Assembly (NCBI RefSeq): GCF_900129075.1
Contig: NZ_FQVH01000001.1
Location: forward strand, 182,604 to 246,603
Length of the DNA stretch: 64,000 bases
Source: Caldanaerobius fijiensis DSM 17918
GTDB lineage: Bacteria; Bacillota; Thermoanaerobacteria; Thermoanaerobacterales; Caldanaerobiaceae
Direction: 5' to 3'
Position 1 is the first letter of the stretch, and each line of letters starts with the position of its first letter. The position numbers and the translations under genes were made by a program. The notes under the pieces are model-generated. The model was not told where the DNA came from. It made no database searches and saw only the letters and a list, made by a program, of their open reading frames with translations. Shown piece by piece: positions 37,474 to 46,433 of the stretch.

Positions 37474-39141
37474 CATTGTCTTGTTAACATCACCAAAAAT
37501 ATCAATTCTCGAGGTATTGATAAACTGATTTAAATGTATTTTAACGTGAACATCAATCTTATCTCTATATACTACTATCTTATCTATGATTTGTGAAAGC
37601 ATCATTTTCTTTTTACTTATACTTGCCTTTTCAAAAACTTCTTTCCAAACAGGGATAGTATTCTTTAATTCAATCATATCATTAACTTCCAGCTGTTTGC
37701 TTTGCAGTTCTTTTTGTAATTGTTCTATTTTACTGTCTATATCTTTTATCTCTTTTTCTTTTTCTTCTATTAATTTACTAAGCCTATCTGGCGAGAAATT
37801 ACTTTGTCCTTTTAGACTTTTAAGTATTTCATTGTTTAACAAATCTAAATCTTTATAATTTTCTTCATTCGCTTTTTGTAGCTTATTTATTTCTTCTTCT
37901 TTCTCTCTAAGTAATTCTCTTTTGTATTTTTCAATCTCATGAGAGAAATCAACTTTCTCTAAATTATCTAAATATTTATAAACTTGTTTTAAAACTAATC
38001 CTTCAATTTTCTTTTGTCCATAAGTTGTTTGTCCTTTACATTTAGTTTTATTTAATAGTTTTCCATTACATCTATATTTACCAATGATTGTCCTCCTCAC
38101 CGTTCCATCTTTTCTTTTCCATTCTTTACAATGATAAGTTGTTGATAAAGAAGAACCACAATATCCGCAATAAATATATCCAGTAAATAACAATGTACCA
38201 TAAGATGGTGGGCGGACAAGTAAAACTTCTTTTTCTGGATTTTTAACAGCAAAAGGACTTCTACTTTTTCTAATCTCATGCACTTTTTCCCACATTTCAT
38301 CAGGAATAATTTTCAATTCTGAAATTTGGTTAGAAAGTAGCCATTCATCTTTACTTCTTCTATGAACTGCTCCTGATTTTTGGGAAGTTTTTCCGTATGA
38401 TAAATAACCATTGTATATAGGGTTTCTAATAATATTGTTAATTGTTGTTGAACCCCATTTCTTACCATTACGTGTTGGTATATTATTATCGTTGAGGTAT
38501 TGAGCAATTCTATGTGTACCATATCCTTCATGATAAATAAGTTCAAAAATTTTTCTCACTACTTTAGCTTCTTCCTCATTTATAGCAAGTTTATGTAATT
38601 CATTTCCCTTTTTTCCGTATTCACCTGTACCTACTAATTTATATCCAAACGGAACAGCTCCGCCTCTATATAAACCTTCTTTTATCATTTGTTTATGTTT
38701 AGTATCAACTCGTATAGAGGTCTTTTGACTTTCTCCATTTGCCTGCCAAAATCTAATATAATTTATTAGCTTATCTACATGACTGCTAAATTCTTGTTTT
38801 CCTTCCACAGTAGACCAAACTTCAACTCCGATACTGTTAAAATATTCTACAATAAATGGAGTTTCATCATCTCGTCTTCCTAACCTATCAAACATAAAAA
38901 CTAATAGAATGTCAAATAAACCATTTTCAGCATCAATTTTTGCTTATTGTAATTTATCTCTTTCATGAGCCGATATTTTATAACCACTCACACCTTTTTC
39001 TTCATATTCTTTTACTAATACCCACCCATCTTGTTTAGCTATAAATTCTCTACACGCTTTTTTCTGCATAGGTATATCATTATCATCTAGCTGTTTAGTT
39101 GTAGATACTCTATACAAACAAGCTACTCTCTTTATTTCCAT
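37459..39141 (-). pseudogene. Large serine recombinase, interrupted by an in-frame TAA
   Basis: About 560 codons from the ATG at 39141 (AGGAG upstream). The resolvase domain starts RVACLYRVST with catalytic Ser13. Then come the Recombinase domain (about 180-290), a zinc ribbon (CGYCGS, then C..C about 325-375) and a coiled coil (about 395-485). Codon 66 is TAA (38944-38946), in the same frame as everything after it, within the segment that normally continues RDKLQ..IDAENGLFDILLVFMFDRLGRRDDET. The last codons and the TAG stop are tRNA-Ala sequence. It was an integrase of a mobile element. Confidence 0.88.
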
Positions 39142-39366
39142 ATGCTGCAACTCCTTTATTTGTATTACTATACAAGAATGATTCAATATATATATTATTA
39201 ACACTCCAGATCATACCAAACTAAAATAAAAAAATCAATACCAAAATTGGTATTAATAACAATTATTATTCTATCACCTGTGGTGGTTGGTAACTATGAA
39301 ATATAATACTCTAAATATTTCCTAAAATCGTCGATTTTAAAAAAATATGATAAAATAAAAATATGA

Positions 39367-39630
39367 AAAAATATTTCGCCAGAATTTAAATCCAAAGTTT
39401 TACTGAAAATTTTGAAAGAACGGAAAACTTTAGCTTAAATCGCATCAGAATATGAGGTTGATCCATCTCTTCTAAGTAAATGGAAAATAATGATCTAAAA
39501 AATCTCCTGCGATTATTCAAGAAAATGATAAAAAGATTGAAGATAGAGAGAAAACCCAACAAAGGAAGGTAGATGAACTTTACAAAAAATAGTGTTAAAC
39601 GGCTCATTATTCCAATTAAAAAAATACTCT
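39367..39630 (+). pseudogene. Remnant of an IS3-family transposase OrfA
   Basis: Reading through stops, the frame gives SPEFKSKVLLKILKERKTLA, then IASEYEVDPSLLSKWK, then after a frame shift KKIEDREKTQQRKVDELYKK. These are the helix-turn-helix and leucine-zipper segments of IS3-family OrfA. Several stops and shifts make it non-functional. It adjoins the upstream side of the recombinase gene. Confidence 0.75.
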
Positions 39631-39689
39631 AAAACTGCAAAATAAATTATCCTTATCTGCTGTGCATAATAATTAAATTTCTCGCATCC

Positions 39690-39935
39690 AGATTAAAGAC
39701 TTTGCCCAGTATATTGATAAGAATGACGTTCACCTTGTTACAGTGAAAGTTTATAATTAGTGGGCATATCGCTATGAAGGAGCTCTTAATAGGATAGAGA
39801 ATACAGTGGTATTATTGTGTTGGAACGAGAGAGCATTAAGAACGATAAAGCATTGCATGCATTTTTGTGTACAGATGTAGAGTCAAATACCCAAACAATT
39901 CTTGATTATAATTTCTTCATCTATAGTAGAGTAAT
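39690..39935 (+). pseudogene. Remnant of a DDE transposase (IS4/IS701-like)
   Basis: With two frame changes the DNA reads KDFAQYIDKNDVHLVTVKV, WAYRYEGALNRIENTVVLLC, then KALHAFLCTDVESNTQTILDY. I recognise this as the central part of a DDE transposase whose intact form continues into a YYxxRWxIExFFRQxK segment; the family name is from memory. Stops and shifts show decay. It is a second, unrelated transposon relic beside the IS3 one. Confidence 0.6.
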
Positions 39936-39970
39936 ATAAGTATTTTACAGTGTTGTCAACCATTTTAGTC

Positions 39971-39999
39971 TTTACTTTTACTTAAGTTTATATTATAAT
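39971..39999 (+). promoter_or_regulatory. Promoter of the element-side tRNA-Ala
   Basis: TTTACT (39971-39976), 17 bases, TATAAT (39994-39999); the tRNA starts 12 bases later at 40011. Confidence 0.8.
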
Positions 40000-40010
40000 A
40001 TCTACTTGAC

Positions 40011-40081
40011 GGGGACATAGTTTAAAGGGAGAATGCTACATTCGCATTGTAGTGGTTCGGGTTCGATTCCCGATGTCTCCA
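40011..40081 (+). tRNA. Divergent tRNA-Ala, anticodon CGC
   Basis: 71 bases fold into a full cloverleaf: acceptor GGGGACA/TGTCTCC, including the alanine identity pair G3-U70; a weak D-stem with AAAGGGA loop (G18G19 present); anticodon arm CTACA, TTCGCAT, TGTAG; four-base variable loop; T-arm TCGGG, TTCGATT, CCCGA; discriminator A. CCA is not encoded (CTA follows), unlike the disrupted tRNA-Ala at 37.4 kb with the same anticodon loop. It has its own promoter and terminator. The odd D-arm suggests a mobile origin. Confidence 0.88.
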
Positions 40082-40093
40082 CTACTTAAATAG

Positions 40094-40128
40094 ATAGCAG
40101 CTAAATATAAATAGCTGCTATTTTATTT
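40094..40128 (+). terminator. Terminator of the tRNA-Ala
   Basis: A 10-bp perfect stem (ATAGCAGCTA 40094-40103 with TAGCTGCTAT 40112-40121), 8-base loop, then TTTATTTT. Confidence 0.9.
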
Positions 40129-40314
40129 TATCCAATAATTTGGTAAAAACGGATTAAATACAAATAGATATTAGCTTTTTACTGTTGGTAAGAGTTTATT
40201 ACAATTTGTATTTAAATAATTTTGTAGTATTCAAATCACGAATCAAAGTTACTCACAAACCTACAGTATATGAATAAATATATAGCAGAGTAAATGCGTT
40301 ATGAGGTGAAATTT

Positions 40315-40617
40315 ATGTATAATGATGAAAAAAAAGGCCTCTTTAAAAAGATGTTTGATTTTCTAGGCATTAAACATACCCAGAAAGACATTGTCAAATT
40401 AGATCTTTACGGCCTAAGTATCACCGTATCACGAAAATTAGATATAAGCGTTCCCCATGAAATCACAGTTGTGATACCAAGAGCAGAAATAAGAGAAAAA
40501 GCCGTAGATAAAAATAACCAGCAATGGGATACTGAAATAATTTTAAACAGCATCACCATTGTACACGCTCCCAGACACTCCTTGGCAGCCCATCCTCATA
40601 TATCATCACATAAATAA
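40315..40617 (+). CDS. Small hypothetical protein
   Basis: 100 residues from the ATG at 40315 (GAGGTG six bases upstream; an earlier in-frame ATG lacks a site). I do not recognise the family. The protein is soluble and basic, with a central beta-rich part (LDLYGLSITVSRKLDISVPHEITVVIPRAE split over 40-70) and a histidine-rich tail. No operon partner. It lies at the outer edge of the mobile region and could belong to it. Confidence 0.55.
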   Translation: MYNDEKKGLFKKMFDFLGIKHTQKDIVKLDLYGLSITVSRKLDISVPHEITVVIPRAEIREKAVDKNNQQWDTEIILNSITIVHAPRHSLAAHPHISSHK

Positions 40618-40658
40618 TATAATAGACAAAGTCCAATCTTCTCTGGACAAACTCTATA

Positions 40659-41150
40659 TCATAACATAATCTGCATATAAATTACATCTATCCATTGATC
40701 AAATTTATATCCTACTTCTTTGCACACACCCGTAATCTCAAAGCCTAATTTTTTATGTAAATTGATACTTTCCACATTTTGAGATGAAATAACACCCACA
40801 ATCGTATGATAACCCAATTCTTTTGCAGCATTTATGAGTGTTTTTAGTAATTCAGTCCCTATGCCCATACCTCTATAATCTTTTTTAATATAAATAGAAT
40901 CTTCTACTGTATATCTATACGCGTATCTATCTCTAAATCTGCTTATACTGGCCCAGCCTACAATATTTCCATTTAACTCTGCTACAAATATCGGATAATC
41001 ATCGCCATGGGATAGAAACCATTCCTTTCTATCCTCCAGTGTCTTAGGTTCCACATCAAACGTCGCAAAAGACGATAAAATCGCCTCATTATAAATCTCC
41101 ATAATCCACGGCACATCTTCTATTTTTGCTCTCCTTATAACTAAATCCAT
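40659..41150 (-). CDS. GNAT acetyltransferase, phosphinothricin-acetyltransferase-like
   Basis: 163 residues from the ATG at 41150 (MDLVIRRAKIED). The PAT/Bar-like subfamily is shown by the start IRRAKIEDVPWIMEIYNEAI, the acetyl-CoA loop YRGMGIGTELLKTL near 100 and the C-terminal LGFEITGVCKEVGYKFDQW. These enzymes acetylate small amines; many bacterial members act on methionine sulfoximine or related compounds. The true substrate is unknown. Monocistronic. Confidence 0.88.
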   Translation of the reverse strand: MDLVIRRAKIEDVPWIMEIYNEAILSSFATFDVEPKTLEDRKEWFLSHGDDYPIFVAELNGNIVGWASISRFRDRYAYRYTVEDSIYIKKDYRGMGIGTELLKTLINAAKELGYHTIVGVISSQNVESINLHKKLGFEITGVCKEVGYKFDQWIDVIYMQIML

Positions 41151-41234
41151 CAAACCTCTTCTCCTTTTATGCAATATAAAACACATATATTATAGCACAT
41201 GCATAATATATGTGTAGTATTTTATATATTTCAA

Positions 41235-41999
41235 TTAATTTGGTATTTGAGCATCCTTCTTCACCCTTACCATCATCCAATAAGCAAGTAAAAGTATGAA
41301 CGGTGTAACCACCTGAGTGGTAGTAAGCAATCCAATTCCTAAGGCTCTGTTGTAATAAATCGGCAATAGCAGTGGCGTATCCTTAAAGGTCTCTTCAACA
41401 ACTCCTCTTATCAATTGATAGTAAAATATAAAAGACCAGAACTGATATCCTTCAGGAACTCCTTTCTTTTGCAAATAAAAATACCTTATCAATAAAATAA
41501 TACCAATAGATACGCCAATCAGTTGATCAGGCCATCTTCTAAAAGCAAATATTGTTGTTCTCCCTAAAACCTCGTGGTTAAATATATTGCCAATCCTAAC
41601 AAGTATATTCCCTACCGCAAGACCTACCACAGCATAGTCTTCTAAAGGGTTAATCCTTTTCCCTTTCTTTCTACAATACCAAAGGCCTGCTAAAAATCCT
41701 CCCAATACGGCGCCATGCCATGAAAGCCCACCTTGATATACTTTTAATATCTGAAGGGGATCATTTATAAACCATTGAGGTGTATTTGTTAGCACAAACA
41801 TCAATCTTGCGCCTATAACACCACATATTACAACCAGTAGGAGAAGATTGGTTATAAAGTCATCATCGTAGCCATTGGCAATAGCTTTTTTATATAGATA
41901 ATACATACCAATGCCTATGGATATTGCCATAAAAATGCCATACCAATGGACAGCTATCGGGCCTATATGAAAAGCTATAGGATTCAAAGGTAACTCCAT
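41235..41999 (-). CDS. lgt: Prolipoprotein diacylglyceryl transferase Lgt
   Basis: 254 residues from the ATG at 41999 (GGAGG six bases upstream); the longer frame would read into tmRNA. Seven membrane helices; HWYG near 17, and the signature GRIGN/NxEVLGRTT (VRIGNIFNHEVLGRTT) near 132-147. It transfers diacylglycerol to lipobox cysteines such as those of ZnuA and the YhcN protein in this window. It begins only 27 bases after the end of ssrA, with no terminator between. Confidence 0.95.
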   Translation of the reverse strand: MELPLNPIAFHIGPIAVHWYGIFMAISIGIGMYYLYKKAIANGYDDDFITNLLLLVVICGVIGARLMFVLTNTPQWFINDPLQILKVYQGGLSWHGAVLGGFLAGLWYCRKKGKRINPLEDYAVVGLAVGNILVRIGNIFNHEVLGRTTIFAFRRWPDQLIGVSIGIILLIRYFYLQKKGVPEGYQFWSFIFYYQLIRGVVEETFKDTPLLLPIYYNRALGIGLLTTTQVVTPFILLLAYWMMVRVKKDAQIPN

Positions 42000-42026
42000 A
42001 AAAATCCTCCATCTAATAACAATTAT

Positions 42027-42374
42027 TGGAGGCGCGGGGAATCGAACCCCGGTCCGAAGGTACCGAAACAAGAGCATCTCCGGGTGCAGTTGCTGTTTTG
42101 AAATTCGCCTCAAGCGTCTCCCAGCAACAGGATACGCTCTCAGCTAGCTTCATAAATGCCGATTCTCCTCAAAGCTTTGGAGAACCCGTTCCCCGCTAAG
42201 TCGACGCCCAATCCATCAATGCGGGAATTGATGGTTGGACGGCTACCTGTTAATTAGGCAGCTAAAGCTACTCTATTGTTGTCGTTTATTTTTTCTCCAG
42301 GTTTTAACGTGGTCCCGGACCCCACGACCCGCTTCTCTTCCTCCGGTTACCCCCGTCGAAACCAATACGCCCCC
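42027..42374 (-). ncRNA. ssrA: tmRNA (ssrA)
   Basis: The 5' end GGGGGCG plus TATTGGTTTCGACGGGG and the 3' end with T-arm GGTTCGATTCCCC and CGCCTCC form the tRNA-like half; CCA is not encoded. The tag frame at 42254-42298 encodes GEKINDNNRVALAA followed by TAA, a typical ALAA-ending degron similar in length to the Bacillus tag. 348 bases. It rescues stalled ribosomes together with SmpB, whose gene ends 33 bases upstream. Confidence 0.96.
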
Positions 42375-42406
42375 ATGTCTTAAATACTATCTTAAAAATC
42401 TTAAAA

Positions 42407-42877
42407 TCACATTCCTATATTGCGAACTTTAAATTCTTTTTCCATTTCCCTTTGAGCCGTTTTCTTTGCTATCACATCTCTTTTATCATAAATCTTTTTG
42501 CCTTTTGCTACAGCCAGTTCAATCTTTACAAGACCACGCTTTAAATATATCTTAAGTGGTACAAGAGTATAACCGCCTTTTTGCACATATCCCGCCAGTT
42601 TATTTATCTCATGCCTGTTTAAAAGCAATTTACGGGTGCGCAGCGGATCCTTATTGTATATATTGCCCTTTTCATATGGGCTTACATGCATATTATACAA
42701 CCAAACCTCATTGTCCTCTACCCTTGCAAAGCTATCTTTTAAATTAACCCTACCTGCTCTTATAGATTTTACTTCCGTACCTGCAAGTACTATACCAGCC
42801 TCATATCTTTCTTCTATGAAATAATCATGATAAGCTTTTCTGTTTTCTGCTATAATCTTTATATTGTCTTCCGCCAT
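42407..42877 (-). CDS. smpB: SsrA-binding protein SmpB
   Basis: 156 residues of the SmpB oligonucleotide-binding fold: start [23 protein letters not shown], central [13 protein letters not shown], and a basic tail [15 protein letters not shown] that enters the ribosome decoding site. It binds the tRNA-like domain of tmRNA encoded next to it. Gene order smpB-ssrA is common in Firmicutes. Confidence 0.97.
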   Translation of the reverse strand: MAEDNIKIIAENRKAYHDYFIEERYEAGIVLAGTEVKSIRAGRVNLKDSFARVEDNEVWLYNMHVSPYEKGNIYNKDPLRTRKLLLNRHEINKLAGYVQKGGYTLVPLKIYLKRGLVKIELAVAKGKKIYDKRDVIAKKTAQREMEKEFKVRNIGM

Positions 42878-42935
42878 ATTTCAACACCCACGACCTCTCT
42901 TGTACAATTTATTATAACAGAATAATATATCGGTG

Positions 42936-44552
42936 TCAAATACGATTACTATCGATCAACCCTGGCTTTATAGCTGCTTTTATTCTTATATTTTTACCCA
43001 CGGTATAAAATCCTCTGACCATATTAAAACATTGTTCTTCTATTATCCTGCCATCTCCCTGGCTTTTTAATATATTTAGAGCTATATCCCTGGCTTCTCT
43101 TAAGCTAAAATTTCTATCTATTCTTTTTTCTATACCTTTCTCAGGTATAACCATAAAGCCCTTTTCTGTGTCAGCCAGCAATGTTATCTCTGTCGTAACG
43201 CGGCTTAAGGCTGCACCTACAGAATTAGCAAGCTGGTACATCCGCGGCACCACAGGTTTTAGGTTTAGGATCGACGCGATTTTACCAACTATCGCCTTTG
43301 CAGGTCCTCCTACGGCTATTACCGCTTTAGGTTTGACCTTTCTCCCAGATATCAATTCTTTTACCGTATACACAGGTTTGTTGTTGATCTCTTCCATGGA
43401 CCTATTTATCTCACTTACAATCGCATCACAAACCATGTCGTATATTTTGTAAGCGACGGTCTTTACATCAATACCCATTTCTTGAGCGATTTGTTCCATG
43501 CCTTTATAAGACTTGGATATATCCCCATAGTTGCAAAACCCCAGCACATTAAAAGCATCAGTAGGCGTAGGATATTTTCCTCCCAATGCCATGGCTTTAT
43601 CTAATCTCTGTGGCCCTACAAGTAAACGGCCATCTTTAAGCCTGACAGTACTATCCCCTCCTATGCCAATTGACCGTGAATACAGAGCTTTGACCACGGT
43701 TTTATAACCGCCTATCTCTATTCCATTTGGTTCATAAACAGGAACACCATCGATGAAAAATGAAATATCAGTCGTGGTTCCCCCTATATCCAGCGATACA
43801 GCATCTTCATCCACATCAGTTAAAGCCAGGACTCCCATTATACTTGCAGAAGGACCAGACAATATGGTATTTAGAGGAAATCTCACAGAAGCCTCCAGGT
43901 CCATAGTCCCTCCATCAGCTTTTAGAACATACACAGGACATAATATGCCCATTTCCTTAAGGGCACTTTTCAAGGAATCTACAAAGTGCTTATAGATTTT
44001 GTGAACACAGCTATTTAAATACGTAGAATTAACTCGCCTTGGAAAGTTCAACGTACCCGAAAGCTCATGACCCAACGTAATATGTTTAAAATTTCCTATC
44101 AGATTATCCTTTATATAATTCTCATGGGAGGGATTTCGCACAGAAAACTTACCTGCAATTCCTATATATTCATAGTCTTCAACGTATTTTCTCACCCTAT
44201 TTATATCCTCTTTTGTTATTGGGGCGATTTCAGTACCTCTGTGATCAATATAGCCTGATATACTGCAATAATTCACATCAAAGTACTCAGAAGGACAAAT
44301 ACCAGGACCCGGTTCTAAAATCATGGCTACAGGTTGTACATTCCCTTCTACAATTGCATTAGTACAATGGGTGGTACTTATGGTTATGCGTTCTATATCG
44401 CTGTTCTTTTTTATAACCTTTCTAAGAGCATTAAATATATTTTCAGATAGATATTCCCTCTCTATAGGTATCTTTTCGCTAGCTACAATCTCACCTTTTT
44501 CTATAGCCACCACATCCACATTAGTTCCGCCAACATCAAGGCCTATTATCAT
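42936..44552 (-). CDS. Hydantoinase/oxoprolinase subunit A family protein (HyuA-like)
   Basis: 538 residues. An N-terminal ASKHA ATPase part (IGLDVGGTNVDVVAI at 3-17; Hydant_A_N) precedes the hydantoinase A core with DIGGTTTDISFF near 255 and GGxxxA-type loops later. In characterised systems HyuA hydrolyses hydantoin-like rings with ATP, together with HyuB. No HyuB lies nearby. Instead the gene overlaps a histone-deacetylase-like gene by four bases, so the two are coupled. Function unassigned. Confidence 0.85.
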   Translation of the reverse strand: MIIGLDVGGTNVDVVAIEKGEIVASEKIPIEREYLSENIFNALRKVIKKNSDIERITISTTHCTNAIVEGNVQPVAMILEPGPGICPSEYFDVNYCSISGYIDHRGTEIAPITKEDINRVRKYVEDYEYIGIAGKFSVRNPSHENYIKDNLIGNFKHITLGHELSGTLNFPRRVNSTYLNSCVHKIYKHFVDSLKSALKEMGILCPVYVLKADGGTMDLEASVRFPLNTILSGPSASIMGVLALTDVDEDAVSLDIGGTTTDISFFIDGVPVYEPNGIEIGGYKTVVKALYSRSIGIGGDSTVRLKDGRLLVGPQRLDKAMALGGKYPTPTDAFNVLGFCNYGDISKSYKGMEQIAQEMGIDVKTVAYKIYDMVCDAIVSEINRSMEEINNKPVYTVKELISGRKVKPKAVIAVGGPAKAIVGKIASILNLKPVVPRMYQLANSVGAALSRVTTEITLLADTEKGFMVIPEKGIEKRIDRNFSLREARDIALNILKSQGDGRIIEEQCFNMVRGFYTVGKNIRIKAAIKPGLIDSNRI

Positions 44553-45862
44553 ATTACCACCTTCTCAAATAAGTCATTTTTCTTATCCTGCAAGTATATC
44601 ATTTTATACTTTTTTTGTGCCTTTTCCCATTCTTCAACACCCTTTTCGTAGCAGCTGTCGCAGGCATCTGTAGGGATAGTAATAGCGTATACAGTTTCTC
44701 CATTTGCATAAGATTGGATACACGTAAGGCCTGAACAATGATAACAAACCCACGTCGTTTCTTCCTGATATTCCATGATATTATCAGTATCGTAATATAT
44801 TCTCCTCTGCCGCCGTACAATATCCCTTCCTTTTACATAGCGCTCCCTTAATGCATCCTTTTGTCGCCAATTGTCATAAACTATATCGCAGACCTTCTTT
44901 ATATAATCCATCTCGCGGGGTGACTGCTTTGATATCTCTTCCCTGTAATCAGGCTCTTTTATGCCACTAAAATCAAGTCCTGCCATAGCCAGCATAATCC
45001 CTAGATTAACATACGGCAAAGCGCCTTCAATGGAATACCCTCCTTCTAATACCGCAATGTCAGGATCCAATCTCTTATTCAATTCAGCATAACCTCTTGC
45101 TGATATAGCCATATTGGTAATAGGGTCGCTATAATGGTTATCCTGCCCAGCGGAATTTATCACCAGGTCGGGTTTAAATTCCGATAAAACAGGTAGCACC
45201 ACATGATCGATTACATATAAATAACCTTCGTCTGTAGTCCCTGGCGGTAATGGTATGTTTAGTGTATACCCGTAAGCATTGGGACCACCCAGCTCATCAG
45301 GAAAACCAGTTCCAGGATAAAGCGTCCTGCCATCCTGATGAAGGGATATAAAGAGGGTATTTTTGTCATGCCAGAATATGTCCTGCGTCCCATCGCCATG
45401 ATGACAATCGGTATCTACAATAGCTACTTTCATATTCCCATATTTTCTCCTAATATATTCAATCATAATCGCTTCATTGTTTATAATGCAAAAACCCCTA
45501 TCACCCCACACTACTCTATGGGCATGATGGCCTGGTGGCCTTACGACAGCAAAAGCCTTATCCACTTTCCTCTCCATGACAGCCTCCGCCGCTCTTATGG
45601 CTCCACCTGCAGATATAAGGTGGGATTGCGTTGCCCTCGTTTTTACATCAGGAACGCATATGTGTACGCGGTTTACATCCTTTTCACCTGCAATGTCAGG
45701 ATTAATCTCCCATATGCCTTCAATGTCAAAGATGCCTTCTTCCATTATTTGATCGTGAGTATACAACAGCCGCTCTTCTCTCTCTGGATGAGTAGGTGAG
45801 ATAGCCCAATCATATGCAGGAAAGAAAACAACTCCCAGGGTATTTTGAGCTTTAAGTACCAC
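44549..45862 (-). CDS. Histone-deacetylase-family (AcuC-like) hydrolase with C-terminal Cys cluster
   Basis: 437 residues. The HDAC fold is clear: RPPGHHA near 107-113, VDTDCHHGDGTQ near 148-159 with the metal-binding Asp/His, and LYPGTGFPDELGG near 180. A C-terminal extension (about 350-437) carries CYHCSGLTC and CDSC, a likely zinc-binding knuckle not found in simple AcuC proteins. Relatives deacetylate acetyl-polyamines, acetoin-related substrates or lysines. It is coupled to the HyuA-like gene and to ogt. Confidence 0.85.
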   Translation of the reverse strand: MVLKAQNTLGVVFFPAYDWAISPTHPEREERLLYTHDQIMEEGIFDIEGIWEINPDIAGEKDVNRVHICVPDVKTRATQSHLISAGGAIRAAEAVMERKVDKAFAVVRPPGHHAHRVVWGDRGFCIINNEAIMIEYIRRKYGNMKVAIVDTDCHHGDGTQDIFWHDKNTLFISLHQDGRTLYPGTGFPDELGGPNAYGYTLNIPLPPGTTDEGYLYVIDHVVLPVLSEFKPDLVINSAGQDNHYSDPITNMAISARGYAELNKRLDPDIAVLEGGYSIEGALPYVNLGIMLAMAGLDFSGIKEPDYREEISKQSPREMDYIKKVCDIVYDNWRQKDALRERYVKGRDIVRRQRRIYYDTDNIMEYQEETTWVCYHCSGLTCIQSYANGETVYAITIPTDACDSCYEKGVEEWEKAQKKYKMIYLQDKKNDLFEKVVI

Positions 45863-46347
45863 TACAGCACCACCCCCTCTATCCTCAAAAGTTTCTTTTT
45901 TAAATCTATATCATACGCAAATCCCCCGATAGTCCCATTGCTGTTTATAACCCTGTGGCATGGCACGATTATAGGTACAGGATTGCGATGTACAGCCCCT
46001 CCCACAGCCCTACAGGCTCTAGGACAATGAATGCTTACAGCTATATCCTTGTACGAAACCAATTGTCCATAAGGTACTTTCATGAGGACATCGTATACAG
46101 ATCTCTGAAAGTCCGTAGTCACTATGTCAAGGTCCACCTCAAATTTTTTGAGAGCACCGTTAAAATAGTCATTTAATTGCCTCGCCACTTCTAAATTTTT
46201 AGATTCATCGTACTTCCATTCTTTTCCCCTACCTTCAAGCCATTTTCTAAACTCATCACTGTCAAAACTTATTTTAGAGAGCCCTTTTGAGCTGGATGCA
46301 ATATAGATTTTACCTATAACAGTCTCCATCGTTGAAATAAAGAACAT
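45862..46347 (-). CDS. ogt: Methylated-DNA--protein-cysteine methyltransferase
   Basis: 161 residues. The active site PCHRV has Cys130, with the arginine finger in RAVGGAVHRNP near 113-122 and the Tyr/helix-turn-helix start VPYGQLVSYKDIA near 91. It removes alkyl groups from O6-guanine and is consumed in the reaction. It is the first gene of the ogt-HDAC-hyuA operon, sharing one base with the HDAC gene. A TTGTAT/TATAGT pair 17 bases apart near 46380-46410 may be the promoter. Confidence 0.95.
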   Translation of the reverse strand: MFFISTMETVIGKIYIASSSKGLSKISFDSDEFRKWLEGRGKEWKYDESKNLEVARQLNDYFNGALKKFEVDLDIVTTDFQRSVYDVLMKVPYGQLVSYKDIAVSIHCPRACRAVGGAVHRNPVPIIVPCHRVINSNGTIGGFAYDIDLKKKLLRIEGVVL

Positions 46348-46433
46348 CTTATCACACCTTATAAATTATTTCTACTTAATACTATATATCCTTTATCGTT
46401 AGAATACAATAGATGATTCTAATATGAAATATG

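Noticed and set aside
38944-40081. Idea that the divergent tRNA suppresses the TAA in the recombinase
   Set aside because: Its anticodon is CGC (Ala), which cannot read UAA.
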